A stretch of DNA of 64,000 nucleotides from NCBI GenBank assembly GCA_964630235.1, contig CAZVUO010000004.1, forward strand, positions 186,001 to 250,000, in the 5' to 3' direction. The notes under the pieces were generated by a model that saw only the letters and a program-made list of their open reading frames with translations, was not told the origin of the DNA and did not search any database. Every line of letters starts with the position of its first letter. Position 1 is the stretch's first letter. Of the stretch, positions 23,229 to 39,710 are shown one piece after another. The stretch is from JBFLYH01 sp964630235 (lineage in GTDB: Bacteria; Oederibacteriota; JAAXVQ01; JAUVAV01). The translations under genes were made by a program, and so were the position numbers.

Positions 23229-23537
23229 TTATAATTTAATTTCCACGTCCACGCCTGCAGGCAGGTCCATCTTCATCAACGCGTCGATGGTCTTGGCAGT
23301 CGGGTCCACGATATCCAACAGCCGCTTGTGGGTGCGGATCTCGAATTGTTCCCGCGACTTTTTGTCCACATGCGGGCTGCGCAACACGGTTACCCGGTTG
23401 ATGCGGGTCGGAAGCGGCACCGGGCCGAACACGCGCGCGCCGGTCCGCTTGGCGGTCTCGATCACGTCGGCCGCGGAACGGTCCAGCAACTTGCTATCGT
23501 AGGCCTTCATCCGGATCCGTATTTTTTGCTGCTGCAT
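23229..23537 (-). CDS. rpsJ: 30S ribosomal protein S10
   Basis: The 102-residue S10 (MQQQKIRIRMKAYDSKLLDR) contains GPVPLPTRINRVTVLRSPHV and KSREQFEIRTHKRL. It is also NusE, partner of NusB and NusG in antitermination. It follows tuf closely, so the S10 operon here continues directly from the str operon. Confidence 0.99.
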   Translation of the reverse strand: MQQQKIRIRMKAYDSKLLDRSAADVIETAKRTGARVFGPVPLPTRINRVTVLRSPHVDKKSREQFEIRTHKRLLDIVDPTAKTIDALMKMDLPAGVDVEIKL

Positions 23538-23546
23538 GGGACCCTC

Positions 23547-24749
<1,203 letters not shown>

Positions 24750-24781
24750 GGAGAGTCCCTCCTTTGATAATGCCACTGATC

Positions 24782-24865
24782 GAACAGTGGACCAGGTGAA
24801 CAGTAGACCGCAGGTGAGCTTTGTTCTACTGTTCAACTGTTCAACTGTTCGACTGCTCACCTGCT
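24782..24865 (+). repeat. Family 2 interleaved-arm repeat, copy E
   Basis: GAACAGTAGA (b, 24798-24807), core GTAGACCGCA, CAGGTGAGC (x, 24811-24819), TCTACTGTTC (b', 24825-24834), GCTCACCTG (x', 24855-24863). All arms pair perfectly (10 and 9 bp) and interleave. Between b' and x' are tandem 8-bp units of the CTGTTCAA type. It lies in the fusA-tuf spacer. Confidence 0.72.
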
Positions 24866-24922
24866 CCAGGATGCAAGGCAAATAATTTTGCCAGTGGCAA
24901 AATTATTTGCCTTGCATCCTGG
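24866..24922. repeat. Perfect 28-bp inverted repeat spanning the fusA stop
   Basis: Arms of 28 bp around a single central base (24894) are perfectly complementary. The right arm (24895-24922) is the end of fusA with the codons for ARMQGK, the stop and 8 further bases. The left arm is its exact inverted copy, lying directly after family 2 copy E. In RNA it would form a very stable 3' hairpin without a U-tract. Confidence 0.9.
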
Positions 24923-26993
24923 CCACGACGGCTTCCGCGATGCTTTTCGGCACCGCGGCGTAATGCGCGAACTGCATGGTAAAGGTTGCCCGCCCCTGGG
25001 TCATGGACCGCAGGTCCGTGGCATATCCGAACATTTCCGCCAGCGGCACATGGCCGTGGATCACGTGCGTGTTGCCTTTCCGGTCCAGGCCTTCGATCCG
25101 GCCGCGCCGGGAATTCAGGTTGCCGAGCACATCGCCCATGTAATCCTCGGGTGTCACGACCTCCAGGGAAAACATGGGTTCCAGCAGCACCGGCTGGGCT
25201 TTGCGGCAGGCTTCCTTGAACGCCATGGAGCCGGCGATCTTAAAAGCCATCTCCGAGGAATCCACCTCGTGATAGGACCCGTCGAAGAGCGTCACTTTAA
25301 AATCAACCACCGGATAGCCGGCCAGCACGCCGCTCTGCATCGCGTCCTGGATTCCCTGGTTCACCGGCTGGATGTACTCACGGGGAATACTGCCGCCCCG
25401 GATGGCGTCCACGAATTCGTACCCCTTGCCGCTTTCCTGCGGTTCCAGGCGGATCCACACGTGGCCATATTGGCCGTGGCCGCCCGTCTGCCGGACGAAT
25501 TTCCCTTCCTGCTCGACGGGCTTGGTGACGGTCTCGCGGTAAGCCACCTGGGGCTTGCCCACGTTGGCCTCCACGTTGAACTCCCGGAGCAGCCGGTCCA
25601 CAATGATCTCGAGGTGCAGCTCGCCCATGCCCCAGATCAGCGTCTGGCCGGTTTCCTCGTCCGTCCGGATCTTGAAGGTCGGATCTTCCTCCGACAGGCG
25701 CTGCAGGGCGGTCCCCAGCTTGTCCTGGTCCGCCTTGGTCTTGGGCTCGATGGCCACGGAGATCACCGGCGCCGGGAACGACATGGACTCGAGCACGATG
25801 GGCTGGGATTCATCCGCCAAGCTGTCGCCGGTGGTGGTGAATTTCAAGCCCACGGCAGCCACGATGTCCCCCGCGGAGGCGGATTCAATCTCCTCGCGCT
25901 TGTTCGCGTGCATGCGCATCAGCCGGCCAATGCGCTCCCGTTTCTCCCGGGTGGAATTCAGCACATGATTGCCAGTGGCGATCTGCCCGGAGTAGATCCG
26001 GAAATACGTCAGTTTTCCCACATAAGGGTCGGACATGATCTTGAACGCCAGGGCCGCGAACGGCGCCTTGGGATTGGCCGGCCGGTTTTCACGCACCTGC
26101 TTGCCCGGTATCTCCCCGGAAACCGGGGGAATGTCCAGGGGCGAGGGCAGGTAGTCGGCCACCGCATCCAGCAGCAGCTGGATGCCCTTGTTCTTGAACG
26201 CCGAGCCGCACAGCACCGGCACGACCTTTCCCGCGACCACGGCCTTGCGCAGCGCCCGTTTGATCTCCAGGGGAGCGACGTCCTCGCCCGCGAGAAACTT
26301 CTCGAGCAGGTGGTCGTCGAAATCCGCCAGAACCTCGATCAGTTTCGCGCGCTGGGCCCGGGCGACGAAAAATTCCGTTTCCGCGATCTGCTCGTCAACC
26401 TCATATTCAGCGCCCAGGGTCTCGTCGTTCCAAACCAGCTGCTTCATCTCGATCAGGTCCACCACCCCGCGGAAAGCGCTCTCGCTGCCCACCGGAATCT
26501 GGATGGGAACCGCGCGAGCACCCAGCTTTTCGTGGATGCTCTTGACCGACTGCATGAAATCCGCGCCGATCCGGTCCATCTTGTTGATGAACGCCAGGCG
26601 CGGGACATTGTACTTGTCCGCCTGGCGCCAGACCGTTTCCGACTGGGGCTGAACCCCGCTCACGCCGTCAAAGACCGCCACCGCGCCGTCCAACACCCGC
26701 AGCGACCGCTCGACCTCGACCGTGAAATCCACGTGGCCGGGCGTGTCGATGATGTTGATGCGGTGATGCTTCCAGAAACACGTGGTCGCGGCGGACGTAA
26801 TGGTGATGCCGCGTTCCTGCTCCTGGACCATCCAATCCATCGTGGCCGTCCCCTCGTGCACTTCGCCCAGCTTGTACAGCCGGCCGGAGTAAAAGAGGAT
26901 CCGCTCCGTGATGGTGGTTTTCCCTGCGTCAATATGGGCCATGATCCCGATGTTCCGGGTCTTGGCCAGCTCACCAGACTGAGGCACACTCAT
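24903..26993 (-). CDS. fusA: Elongation factor G
   Basis: The 696-residue translocase has the G domain motifs AHIDAGKTT, DTPGHVDFT and NKMDRIG, followed by domains II-V with GEIPGKQVRENRPANPK and the C-terminal LNSRRGRIEGLDRKGNTHVI. It begins MSVPQSGELAKTRNIG. It sits between rpsG and tuf as in the classical str operon. The last codons are part of a perfect inverted repeat. Confidence 0.99.
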   Translation of the reverse strand: MSVPQSGELAKTRNIGIMAHIDAGKTTITERILFYSGRLYKLGEVHEGTATMDWMVQEQERGITITSAATTCFWKHHRINIIDTPGHVDFTVEVERSLRVLDGAVAVFDGVSGVQPQSETVWRQADKYNVPRLAFINKMDRIGADFMQSVKSIHEKLGARAVPIQIPVGSESAFRGVVDLIEMKQLVWNDETLGAEYEVDEQIAETEFFVARAQRAKLIEVLADFDDHLLEKFLAGEDVAPLEIKRALRKAVVAGKVVPVLCGSAFKNKGIQLLLDAVADYLPSPLDIPPVSGEIPGKQVRENRPANPKAPFAALAFKIMSDPYVGKLTYFRIYSGQIATGNHVLNSTREKRERIGRLMRMHANKREEIESASAGDIVAAVGLKFTTTGDSLADESQPIVLESMSFPAPVISVAIEPKTKADQDKLGTALQRLSEEDPTFKIRTDEETGQTLIWGMGELHLEIIVDRLLREFNVEANVGKPQVAYRETVTKPVEQEGKFVRQTGGHGQYGHVWIRLEPQESGKGYEFVDAIRGGSIPREYIQPVNQGIQDAMQSGVLAGYPVVDFKVTLFDGSYHEVDSSEMAFKIAGSMAFKEACRKAQPVLLEPMFSLEVVTPEDYMGDVLGNLNSRRGRIEGLDRKGNTHVIHGHVPLAEMFGYATDLRSMTQGRATFTMQFAHYAAVPKSIAEAVVARMQGK

Positions 26994-27033
26994 ACCTTAA
27001 GCTCCAAAGTTCCTGCGAGGGTCAGCTTTCGCC

Positions 27034-27504
27034 TTACCAGCGGTAATGGGCGAAAGCCTTGTTCGCCTCAGCCATTTTGTGCGTGTCTTCCCGTTTCTTC
27101 ACCGCCGCGCCCTGGTTTGCGGCCGCTTCCATGAACTCGGCGGCCAGACGCTCTTCCATGTTCTTGCCCTTGCGGGCGCGCGCCGCATCCCGCAGCCAGC
27201 GGATGGCCAGGGACAGCTGGCGCTCGGGCCGCACTTCGATCGGCACCTGGTAGTTGGCGCCTCCCACGCGCCGCGACTTGACTTCCACCGAGGGCTTCAC
27301 GTTGTCCATGGCCTGTTTGAAGGTATTCAGCGTGGGATCGCCGGTTTTGGTTTTAATGATGTTCAACGCGCCGTAGAAAATGCTTTCGGCGCAGCTCTTT
27401 TTTCCGCATTCCATCAGAGCATTGATGAACTTCGTCACCACCGGGCTGTTGAAGCGCGCATCCGGCTTGAGTTCACGTTTGGCGGCACCTTTACGACGCG
27501 GCAT
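27034..27504 (-). CDS. rpsG: 30S ribosomal protein S7
   Basis: The 156-residue head-assembly protein starts MPRRKGAAKRELKPDARFNS, contains GGANYQVPIEVRPERQLSLA and ends AEANKAFAHYRW. In E. coli S7 regulates the str operon translationally through the rpsL-rpsG spacer; here that spacer is only 15 nt, so the same mechanism is unlikely. Confidence 0.99.
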   Translation of the reverse strand: MPRRKGAAKRELKPDARFNSPVVTKFINALMECGKKSCAESIFYGALNIIKTKTGDPTLNTFKQAMDNVKPSVEVKSRRVGGANYQVPIEVRPERQLSLAIRWLRDAARARKGKNMEERLAAEFMEAAANQGAAVKKREDTHKMAEANKAFAHYRW

Positions 27505-27519
27505 GAATCACGAACCTCC

Positions 27520-27891
27520 CTACTTCGGCCGTTTGAGGCCGTACTTGGAGCGTCCCTGCTTGCGGTTCTGCACACCGGCGGTATCCAGGGTGCCCCTTAT
27601 AATATGGTAGCGGACTCCGGGCAAATCCTTCACGCGGCCGCCGCGGATCATCACGATCGAGTGTTCCTGCAGGTTGTGGCCTTCGCCCGGAATGTAGCAG
27701 GTGACTTCCATGCCGTTCACCAGGCGCACGCGGGCCACCTTGCGCAAAGCCGAATTCGGTTTTTTGGGCGTCACGGTATACACCCGCAGGCACACCCCGC
27801 GCTTTTGGGGACAGCTCTTCAGGGCCGGCGAAGAGGTTTTGCTGCGCAGTGTTTCGCGCCCCTTGCGGATCAACTGATTGATGGTCGGCAT
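27520..27891 (-). CDS. rpsL: 30S ribosomal protein S12
   Basis: The 123-residue decoding-centre protein reads MPTINQLIRKGRETLRSK and contains TPKKPNSALRKVARVRL and GEGHNLQEHSIVMIRGGRVK, the two loops where streptomycin-resistance mutations arise; both look wild-type. GGGAGG is 5 nt before the ATG at 27891. It is the first gene after a strong promoter and a leader of about 310 nt. Confidence 0.99.
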   Translation of the reverse strand: MPTINQLIRKGRETLRSKTSSPALKSCPQKRGVCLRVYTVTPKKPNSALRKVARVRLVNGMEVTCYIPGEGHNLQEHSIVMIRGGRVKDLPGVRYHIIRGTLDTAGVQNRKQGRSKYGLKRPK

Positions 27892-27963
27892 GCTCGCCTC
27901 CCTAGGCTGGCGAGCGCCACTCGCCAGCGAGATCATTTGAAATGCTTTTCTCTTCTCTAAAAC

Positions 27964-27992
27964 AAAAAAAGACGGAAACATCCGTCTTTTTA
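27964..27992 (-). terminator. Intrinsic terminator inside the rpsL leader
   Basis: On the minus strand AAAAAGACGGA, a short loop and TCCGTCTTTTTTT form a textbook terminator; the symmetrical A-tract makes it potentially bidirectional. It lies downstream of the rpsL promoter and 73 nt before the start codon, so it would attenuate the str operon unless antiterminated, or mark the end of read-through from rpoC. Confidence 0.8.
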
Positions 27993-28211
27993 GGCAGGCG
28001 ATCCCGTTTCGGGACCTGTCCTGGAAGACCTGTACTCTGGGAAGACCTTCGCCCCGCGCCTTGCTCAAGGGGACGTGGTTTCTTCGGACACCGGCCGCTC
28101 CACGCTCGGTGGGCGGACGGCAACCAACGTGAGCCTCCCGCGTACAAACGGATGTCTCAACCACGCACCACGCAACCACAGTGGTTATGTCTCAAGTCAA
28201 AAAGAGAAGTG

Positions 28212-28241
28212 AGTATAAGGTATTTGCTGAAAGCCTGTCAA
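28212..28241 (-). promoter_or_regulatory. Sigma70-type promoter of the str operon
   Basis: Consensus TTGACA and TATACT are separated by 18 nt, beginning 11 nt after the rpoC stop. This splits the long cluster into an rpoBC unit and an rpsL-onward unit. Confidence 0.82.
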
Positions 28242-28251
28242 GGCTTTATTT

Positions 28252-36215
<7,964 letters not shown>

Positions 36216-36310
36216 GCAGGCTCCTCCTTGCCCCACGGTCTGGAAGAAACTAAAAAACAAAAATAATAATGTAATAAAGGGTGTACGAGAAAGGGAAAAA
36301 CAGAAATGTT

Positions 36311-36340
36311 AGAATAGGATATTCAGCCTATCTTTGTCAA
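36311..36340 (-). promoter_or_regulatory. Sigma70-type promoter of rpoBC
   Basis: TTGACA and TATTCT with 18-nt spacing lie in an AT-rich stretch and give an untranslated leader of about 90 nt. rpoB therefore has its own promoter rather than depending on rplJL. Confidence 0.8.
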
Positions 36341-36370
36341 GAAAAAATTATTTTATTTTTTACTTTTTTT

Positions 36371-36460
36371 TATACCCCTTCACCGAATCCCCCCGTTCGA
36401 CGGGGTGAACCGGAGCGCGGGTTCACCCCATAGGGGGTAGCCCCCACGCAACCCGCAGGG
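36371..36460. repeat. GC-rich palindromic block with short dispersed repeat, second copy
   Basis: It starts with the TATACCCCTTCACCGA element shared with 15298. Nested inverted repeats follow: CCCCG-ttcga-CGGGG, GGGGTGAAC...GTTCACCCC and ACCCGCAGGGTTG...CACCCTG. It lies between the pflA stop and the rpoB promoter and probably folds into several hairpins at the end of the pfl transcript. Confidence 0.5.
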
Positions 36461-36464
36461 TTGT

Positions 36465-37205
36465 TCACCCTGCCAGAACCTGCAGCCCTCTGGCGCGCAA
36501 CCGGCCGGCGACCCTGGCCCAGTGGCTGCGGGAAGGCGGTTGGAGCCCGGCCAGGGGGTACGGCTGCCCCAGTTCCTTCCATTTATGCACCCCAAGGCGG
36601 TGGTAACTGATCAGCTCGATGGGGGGGACGTTTTCCAGGCTCACGGCATAGTCCGCCAAAGCATCAATTTCTTCGGCGGAATCGTTCACGCCCGGGAGGA
36701 GGACCCTCCGCAACACCAGCCGTCCCGGGACCTTCGCAGCCAGGCGGCCGAACGCCAGCACCGGCGCCAGGGCCCGGCTGGTTAGGGCGCGGTGGGAATC
36801 TTCCAGGCTGGCTTTCACATCCAGCAGGACCACATCGGTCTCGGCCAGGAGACGTTTGGCCGCAGCCAGGCCGCAGCTGCCGTTCGTATCCAAAGCCGTG
36901 TTGAGTTTCAGGCGGTGGGCCAGTTGGAACAGCGCCACCACGAAATCCGCCTGGAGCGTGGGTTCCCCGCCTGAAACAGTCACGCCCCCGCCGTGCTGAC
37001 GCAAATACGGCACCAAGGGTTCCAGGCGGGCGCGGGCCTCATCCAGGGTCATGCGGCCGGAACCGCGGACGGTCCAGGTGTCCGGGTTCTGGCAGTAGCG
37101 GCAGCGGAAATTGCAGCCGGCGAGGAAAAAGACGCACCGCAACCCCGGACCGTCGCGGGTGCCGAGGGTTTCGACGGAATGTACACGCCCAACGATCTTT
37201 TTCAT
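36465..37205 (-). CDS. pflA: Pyruvate formate-lyase activating enzyme (radical SAM)
   Basis: The 246-residue radical SAM enzyme has the cluster motif CNFRCRYC (Cys31, Cys35, Cys38) and the SAM-binding GGEPTLQ segment. It installs the glycyl radical on the neighbouring lyase using adenosylmethionine and a reduced 4Fe-4S cluster under anaerobiosis. It follows pflB by 48 nt, a spacer made of tandem 9-bp units, and is presumably on the riboswitch-controlled transcript. Confidence 0.94.
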   Translation of the reverse strand: MKKIVGRVHSVETLGTRDGPGLRCVFFLAGCNFRCRYCQNPDTWTVRGSGRMTLDEARARLEPLVPYLRQHGGGVTVSGGEPTLQADFVVALFQLAHRLKLNTALDTNGSCGLAAAKRLLAETDVVLLDVKASLEDSHRALTSRALAPVLAFGRLAAKVPGRLVLRRVLLPGVNDSAEEIDALADYAVSLENVPPIELISYHRLGVHKWKELGQPYPLAGLQPPSRSHWARVAGRLRARGLQVLAG

Positions 37206-37212
37206 GATCTTC

Positions 37213-37248
37213 GACCAGTCTGACCGGTCAGATCTGTCCGACCGGTCC
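37213..37248. repeat. Tandem 9-bp units between pflB and pflA
   Basis: Four units close to GACCGGTCN (GACCAGTCT, GACCGGTCA, GATCTGTCC, GACCGGTCC) fill the spacer. The units are self-complementary, so they can form alternative small hairpins. Confidence 0.55.
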
Positions 37249-37253
37249 GAAGG

Positions 37254-39482
37254 CTACATCATTTGGTGAAAAGTCCTGCGCAAAATTTCTTCCTGCTGCT
37301 CGCGGGAAAGTTTCGTAAAGTGCACGGCGTATCCGGAAACCCGGATGGTCAGCTGGGGATATTTTTCCGGATGCTGCATGGCGTCGCGCAAAAGCTGCCG
37401 GTCGAGCACATTGACGTTGAGGTGATGGCCGCCCTTGGTGAAATAGCCGTCCATCAGGCTGAAGAGGTTTTCCTTCTGGGCCTCCCGGTCGCGCCCCAGG
37501 GCCATGGGCACGATGGAAAAGGTGTTGGAAATGCCGTCCATCGCGGCGTAGTACGGCAGCTTGGACACGGAGTTCAGGCTCGCCAGCACCCCGTTGGTTT
37601 CGCGGCCGTACATCGGATTCGCCCCGGGCGCGAACGGCTCGCCGGCCTTGCGCCCGTCCGGCGTGGCGCCGGTTTTCTTGCCGTAGAGCACGTTGCTGGT
37701 GATGGTCAGGATGGAGAGCGTGGGCGTGGCGCGCCGGTAGACCGAGTGCTTGCGCAGTTCGGTGATGAAGGTGATGATGAGGTCCCGCGCCCGGTTGTCG
37801 GCCCGCTCGTCGTCGTTGCCGAAGGCCGGATAGCTCCCCTGGAGCTTGAAGGATTTGGTCAGGCCCCGCTGGTCGCGGATGGGCTGGACCTTGGCGTAGC
37901 GGATGGCGCAGAGGGAATCCACGACCACGGACAGGCCGGCCACGCCGAAGGCCATCAGGCGGTCAACCTCGGTATCCAGCAGGGCCATCTGGGCGCTTTC
38001 GTAGTAGTAGCGGTCGTGGGACCAGTGGATGACGTTCATGATGTCCACGTACTTTTTCGCCAGCCAGGAAATGACGCGGATAAAGTTGTCATACACGCGG
38101 TCGTAATCCAGGATTTTGCCGGTGAGCGGCGGGATGTCGGGGACCACGGGCTCCCCGTAAATCTCATCGCGCCCCTGGTTGAGCGCCAGCAGCAGCGCCT
38201 TGGGCAGATTGCAGCGGGCGCCGAAATACTGGATCTGGGTGCCGGCTTTCAGCAGGGACACGCAGCAGGAGATGCCGTAGTCATCGCCGGCCACCGGCCG
38301 CATGAGGTCGTCGTTCATGAACTGCAGGGCGCTGGTCTCGATGGCGCGCTCGGAAGCAAACCGCTTCCAGGGTTCAGGGAGGCGCGGCGAGTAGAGCACG
38401 GTCAGGTTCGGCTCCGGGGCGGGGCCCAGGTTGCGCAGGCTCTGCAGGAAGCGGTAATCGGTTTTCGTCACCTTGGTCCGGCCGTCGCTCGCCATGCCGC
38501 CCAGCACCAGCGTGACCCAGACCGGGTCGCCGGCGAACAGTTCGTCGTACTCCGGCGGACGCAGCTGGCGGATCATGCGCAGTTTGATGATGAAATCGTC
38601 AATCAGCTCCTGCGCCTGGGTTTCGGTCAGGCGGCCGGCGCCCAGATCCCGCTGGATATAGATATCGAAGAAAGCCGACAGGTGCCCGATGGACATGGCG
38701 GCGCCGTCCGATTCCTTGGCCGCGGCCAAGTAGGCCAGGTAGGTCCACTGGATGGCCTCGCGGGCGTTTTCAGCCGGCCGGGACACCTCGCAGCCGTACC
38801 GGCGGCCCAGTTCCGTGATCTCCTCCAGCGCCTGGATCTGGTTGGCCACCTCCTCCCGCTCGCGGATGGTGCGGGTGTCCATGACATCCTCGATGCGGGC
38901 CTGGTCCGCGCGCTTTTCCTGCAGCAGGCGGGCCGTGCCGTACAGCGCCAGGCGGCGGTAATCGCCGATGATCCGCCCGCGCGCGTAGTTGTCCGGCAGG
39001 CCGGTAATGATGCCCAGGCGCCGGATCTTTTTCATTTCCTCGGTGTAGATGGAGAACACCGCGTCGTTGTGGGATTTGCGATAGCGGGTATAGATCTCCA
39101 CCACCCGCGGATTGACGGTGTAGCCATGCGCTTTCGCAGCCCGTTCCACCAGGCGGATGCCGCCGACCGGCTTGATGGCCCGCTTGAGCGGTTCATCGGT
39201 TTGCAGGCCGACGATGCGTTCGTTTTTTTTGTCAATGTAGCCCGCGGCGTGGGACAGAATCCCGCCGGGCGTGTCCGGATCAATGGCGCGCACGCCGCCT
39301 TTCGCGCGCTCTTCCTGCATCAGGCGCTGGACTTTGCGCCACAGGGCCTGGGTGCGCTTGGTCGCGGGTTTGAGGAACTCCGGGCCGTCCTCGTAGGGCG
39401 TATAATTATGCGAGATGAAATCCTGCAAATCGATTTTCAATGCCCAGCGTCCGCGCCGAAAGGGTGGCATTCGCTTCGCCAT
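37254..39482 (-). CDS. pflB: Formate C-acetyltransferase (pyruvate formate-lyase)
   Basis: The 742-residue glycyl-radical enzyme converts pyruvate and CoA to acetyl-CoA and formate. The adjacent catalytic Cys406-Cys407 (GISCCVSL) and radical Gly717 in RVSGYAV are both present, which separates it from diol dehydratases and related homologues that lack the double Cys. The ATG at 39482 has GAGGAGG upstream; the open frame further upstream runs through the riboswitch and is not coding. It implies fermentative or formate-producing metabolism under anoxia and supplies formate for purine or one-carbon use. Confidence 0.96.
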   Translation of the reverse strand: MAKRMPPFRRGRWALKIDLQDFISHNYTPYEDGPEFLKPATKRTQALWRKVQRLMQEERAKGGVRAIDPDTPGGILSHAAGYIDKKNERIVGLQTDEPLKRAIKPVGGIRLVERAAKAHGYTVNPRVVEIYTRYRKSHNDAVFSIYTEEMKKIRRLGIITGLPDNYARGRIIGDYRRLALYGTARLLQEKRADQARIEDVMDTRTIREREEVANQIQALEEITELGRRYGCEVSRPAENAREAIQWTYLAYLAAAKESDGAAMSIGHLSAFFDIYIQRDLGAGRLTETQAQELIDDFIIKLRMIRQLRPPEYDELFAGDPVWVTLVLGGMASDGRTKVTKTDYRFLQSLRNLGPAPEPNLTVLYSPRLPEPWKRFASERAIETSALQFMNDDLMRPVAGDDYGISCCVSLLKAGTQIQYFGARCNLPKALLLALNQGRDEIYGEPVVPDIPPLTGKILDYDRVYDNFIRVISWLAKKYVDIMNVIHWSHDRYYYESAQMALLDTEVDRLMAFGVAGLSVVVDSLCAIRYAKVQPIRDQRGLTKSFKLQGSYPAFGNDDERADNRARDLIITFITELRKHSVYRRATPTLSILTITSNVLYGKKTGATPDGRKAGEPFAPGANPMYGRETNGVLASLNSVSKLPYYAAMDGISNTFSIVPMALGRDREAQKENLFSLMDGYFTKGGHHLNVNVLDRQLLRDAMQHPEKYPQLTIRVSGYAVHFTKLSREQQEEILRRTFHQMM

Positions 39483-39514
39483 GACACGCCTCCTCAAAGG
39501 AGTGAAGCCCGGAA

Positions 39515-39561
39515 ATAAAAAAGCCCAGTCCTCCGCTCCATAAATGAGCGGAAGCCCAGGC
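39515..39561 (-). terminator. Expression-platform terminator of the pfl riboswitch
   Basis: GCCTGGGCTTCCGCTC pairs with GAGCGGAGGACTGGGC around a 7-nt loop and is followed by TTTTTTA. The 5' arm contains GCCTGGGC, the conserved 3' part of the aptamer, so ligand binding and termination are mutually exclusive. Ligand should therefore turn pflB on. Confidence 0.87.
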
Positions 39562-39630
39562 GTTCGGCTTTTCCCCGCTGTGCGGCCGCGCTTCCCGGTG
39601 GTGCTCCACCTTTCGCCAGTCGCGCGGTCA
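39554..39630 (-). promoter_or_regulatory. ZTP riboswitch (pfl RNA motif)
   Basis: The RNA has the aptamer signatures in order: GACTGGCGAAAGGTGG, the hairpin loop to CCACCGGGAAGCGCGG, a variable linker and the pseudoknot half CGCCTGGGC. This is the pfl motif, which senses the folate-stress alarmone ZTP/ZMP and is often found upstream of pfl and purine or one-carbon genes. Here it precedes pflB and overlaps a terminator. Formate made by PFL can feed 10-formyl-THF synthesis, consistent with the known logic. Confidence 0.9.
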
Positions 39631-39635
39631 GTTGC

Positions 39636-39664
39636 AGGATACCCCATCGCTAAAAATCTGTCAA
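39636..39664 (-). promoter_or_regulatory. Sigma70-type promoter of pflB-pflA
   Basis: TTGACA and TATCCT are 17 nt apart, placing the transcript start a few bases before the riboswitch aptamer. No convincing FNR/CRP dyad was seen around it. Confidence 0.8.
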
Positions 39665-39710
39665 TCTTTTATTTAGGAACTATTCCGGGTTATCGCTTTT
39701 TTTTGAAATT

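Larger units (their letters stand above)
27892..28251 (-). other. str-operon leader between rpoC and rpsL
   Basis: This 360-nt gap has no convincing protein gene. It starts, in transcription order, with a near-consensus promoter, then about 210 nt of GC-rich sequence including a hairpin GGTCCCG-aaa-CGGGATC, then an intrinsic terminator, then about 70 nt to rpsL. The RNA segment ACATCCGT (28155-28148) is exactly complementary to ACGGATGT in the 5' arm and loop of the terminator, so two alternative folds are possible. Confidence 0.6.

Noticed and set aside
24831..24866. Tandem CTGTTCAA-type units as a possible CRISPR or minisatellite
   Set aside because: Units are only about 8 bp without spacers, and lie inside the loop of a family 2 repeat.
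27902..28147. A leader peptide or small protein in the rpoC-rpsL gap
   Set aside because: The minus-strand frames run into or through rpsL out of frame, have no good ribosome site, and their composition is not protein-like.
39483..39647. An extended N-terminus of pyruvate formate-lyase
   Set aside because: The in-frame extension is translated from the riboswitch and terminator. The RBS-preceded ATG at 39482 fits the family start.
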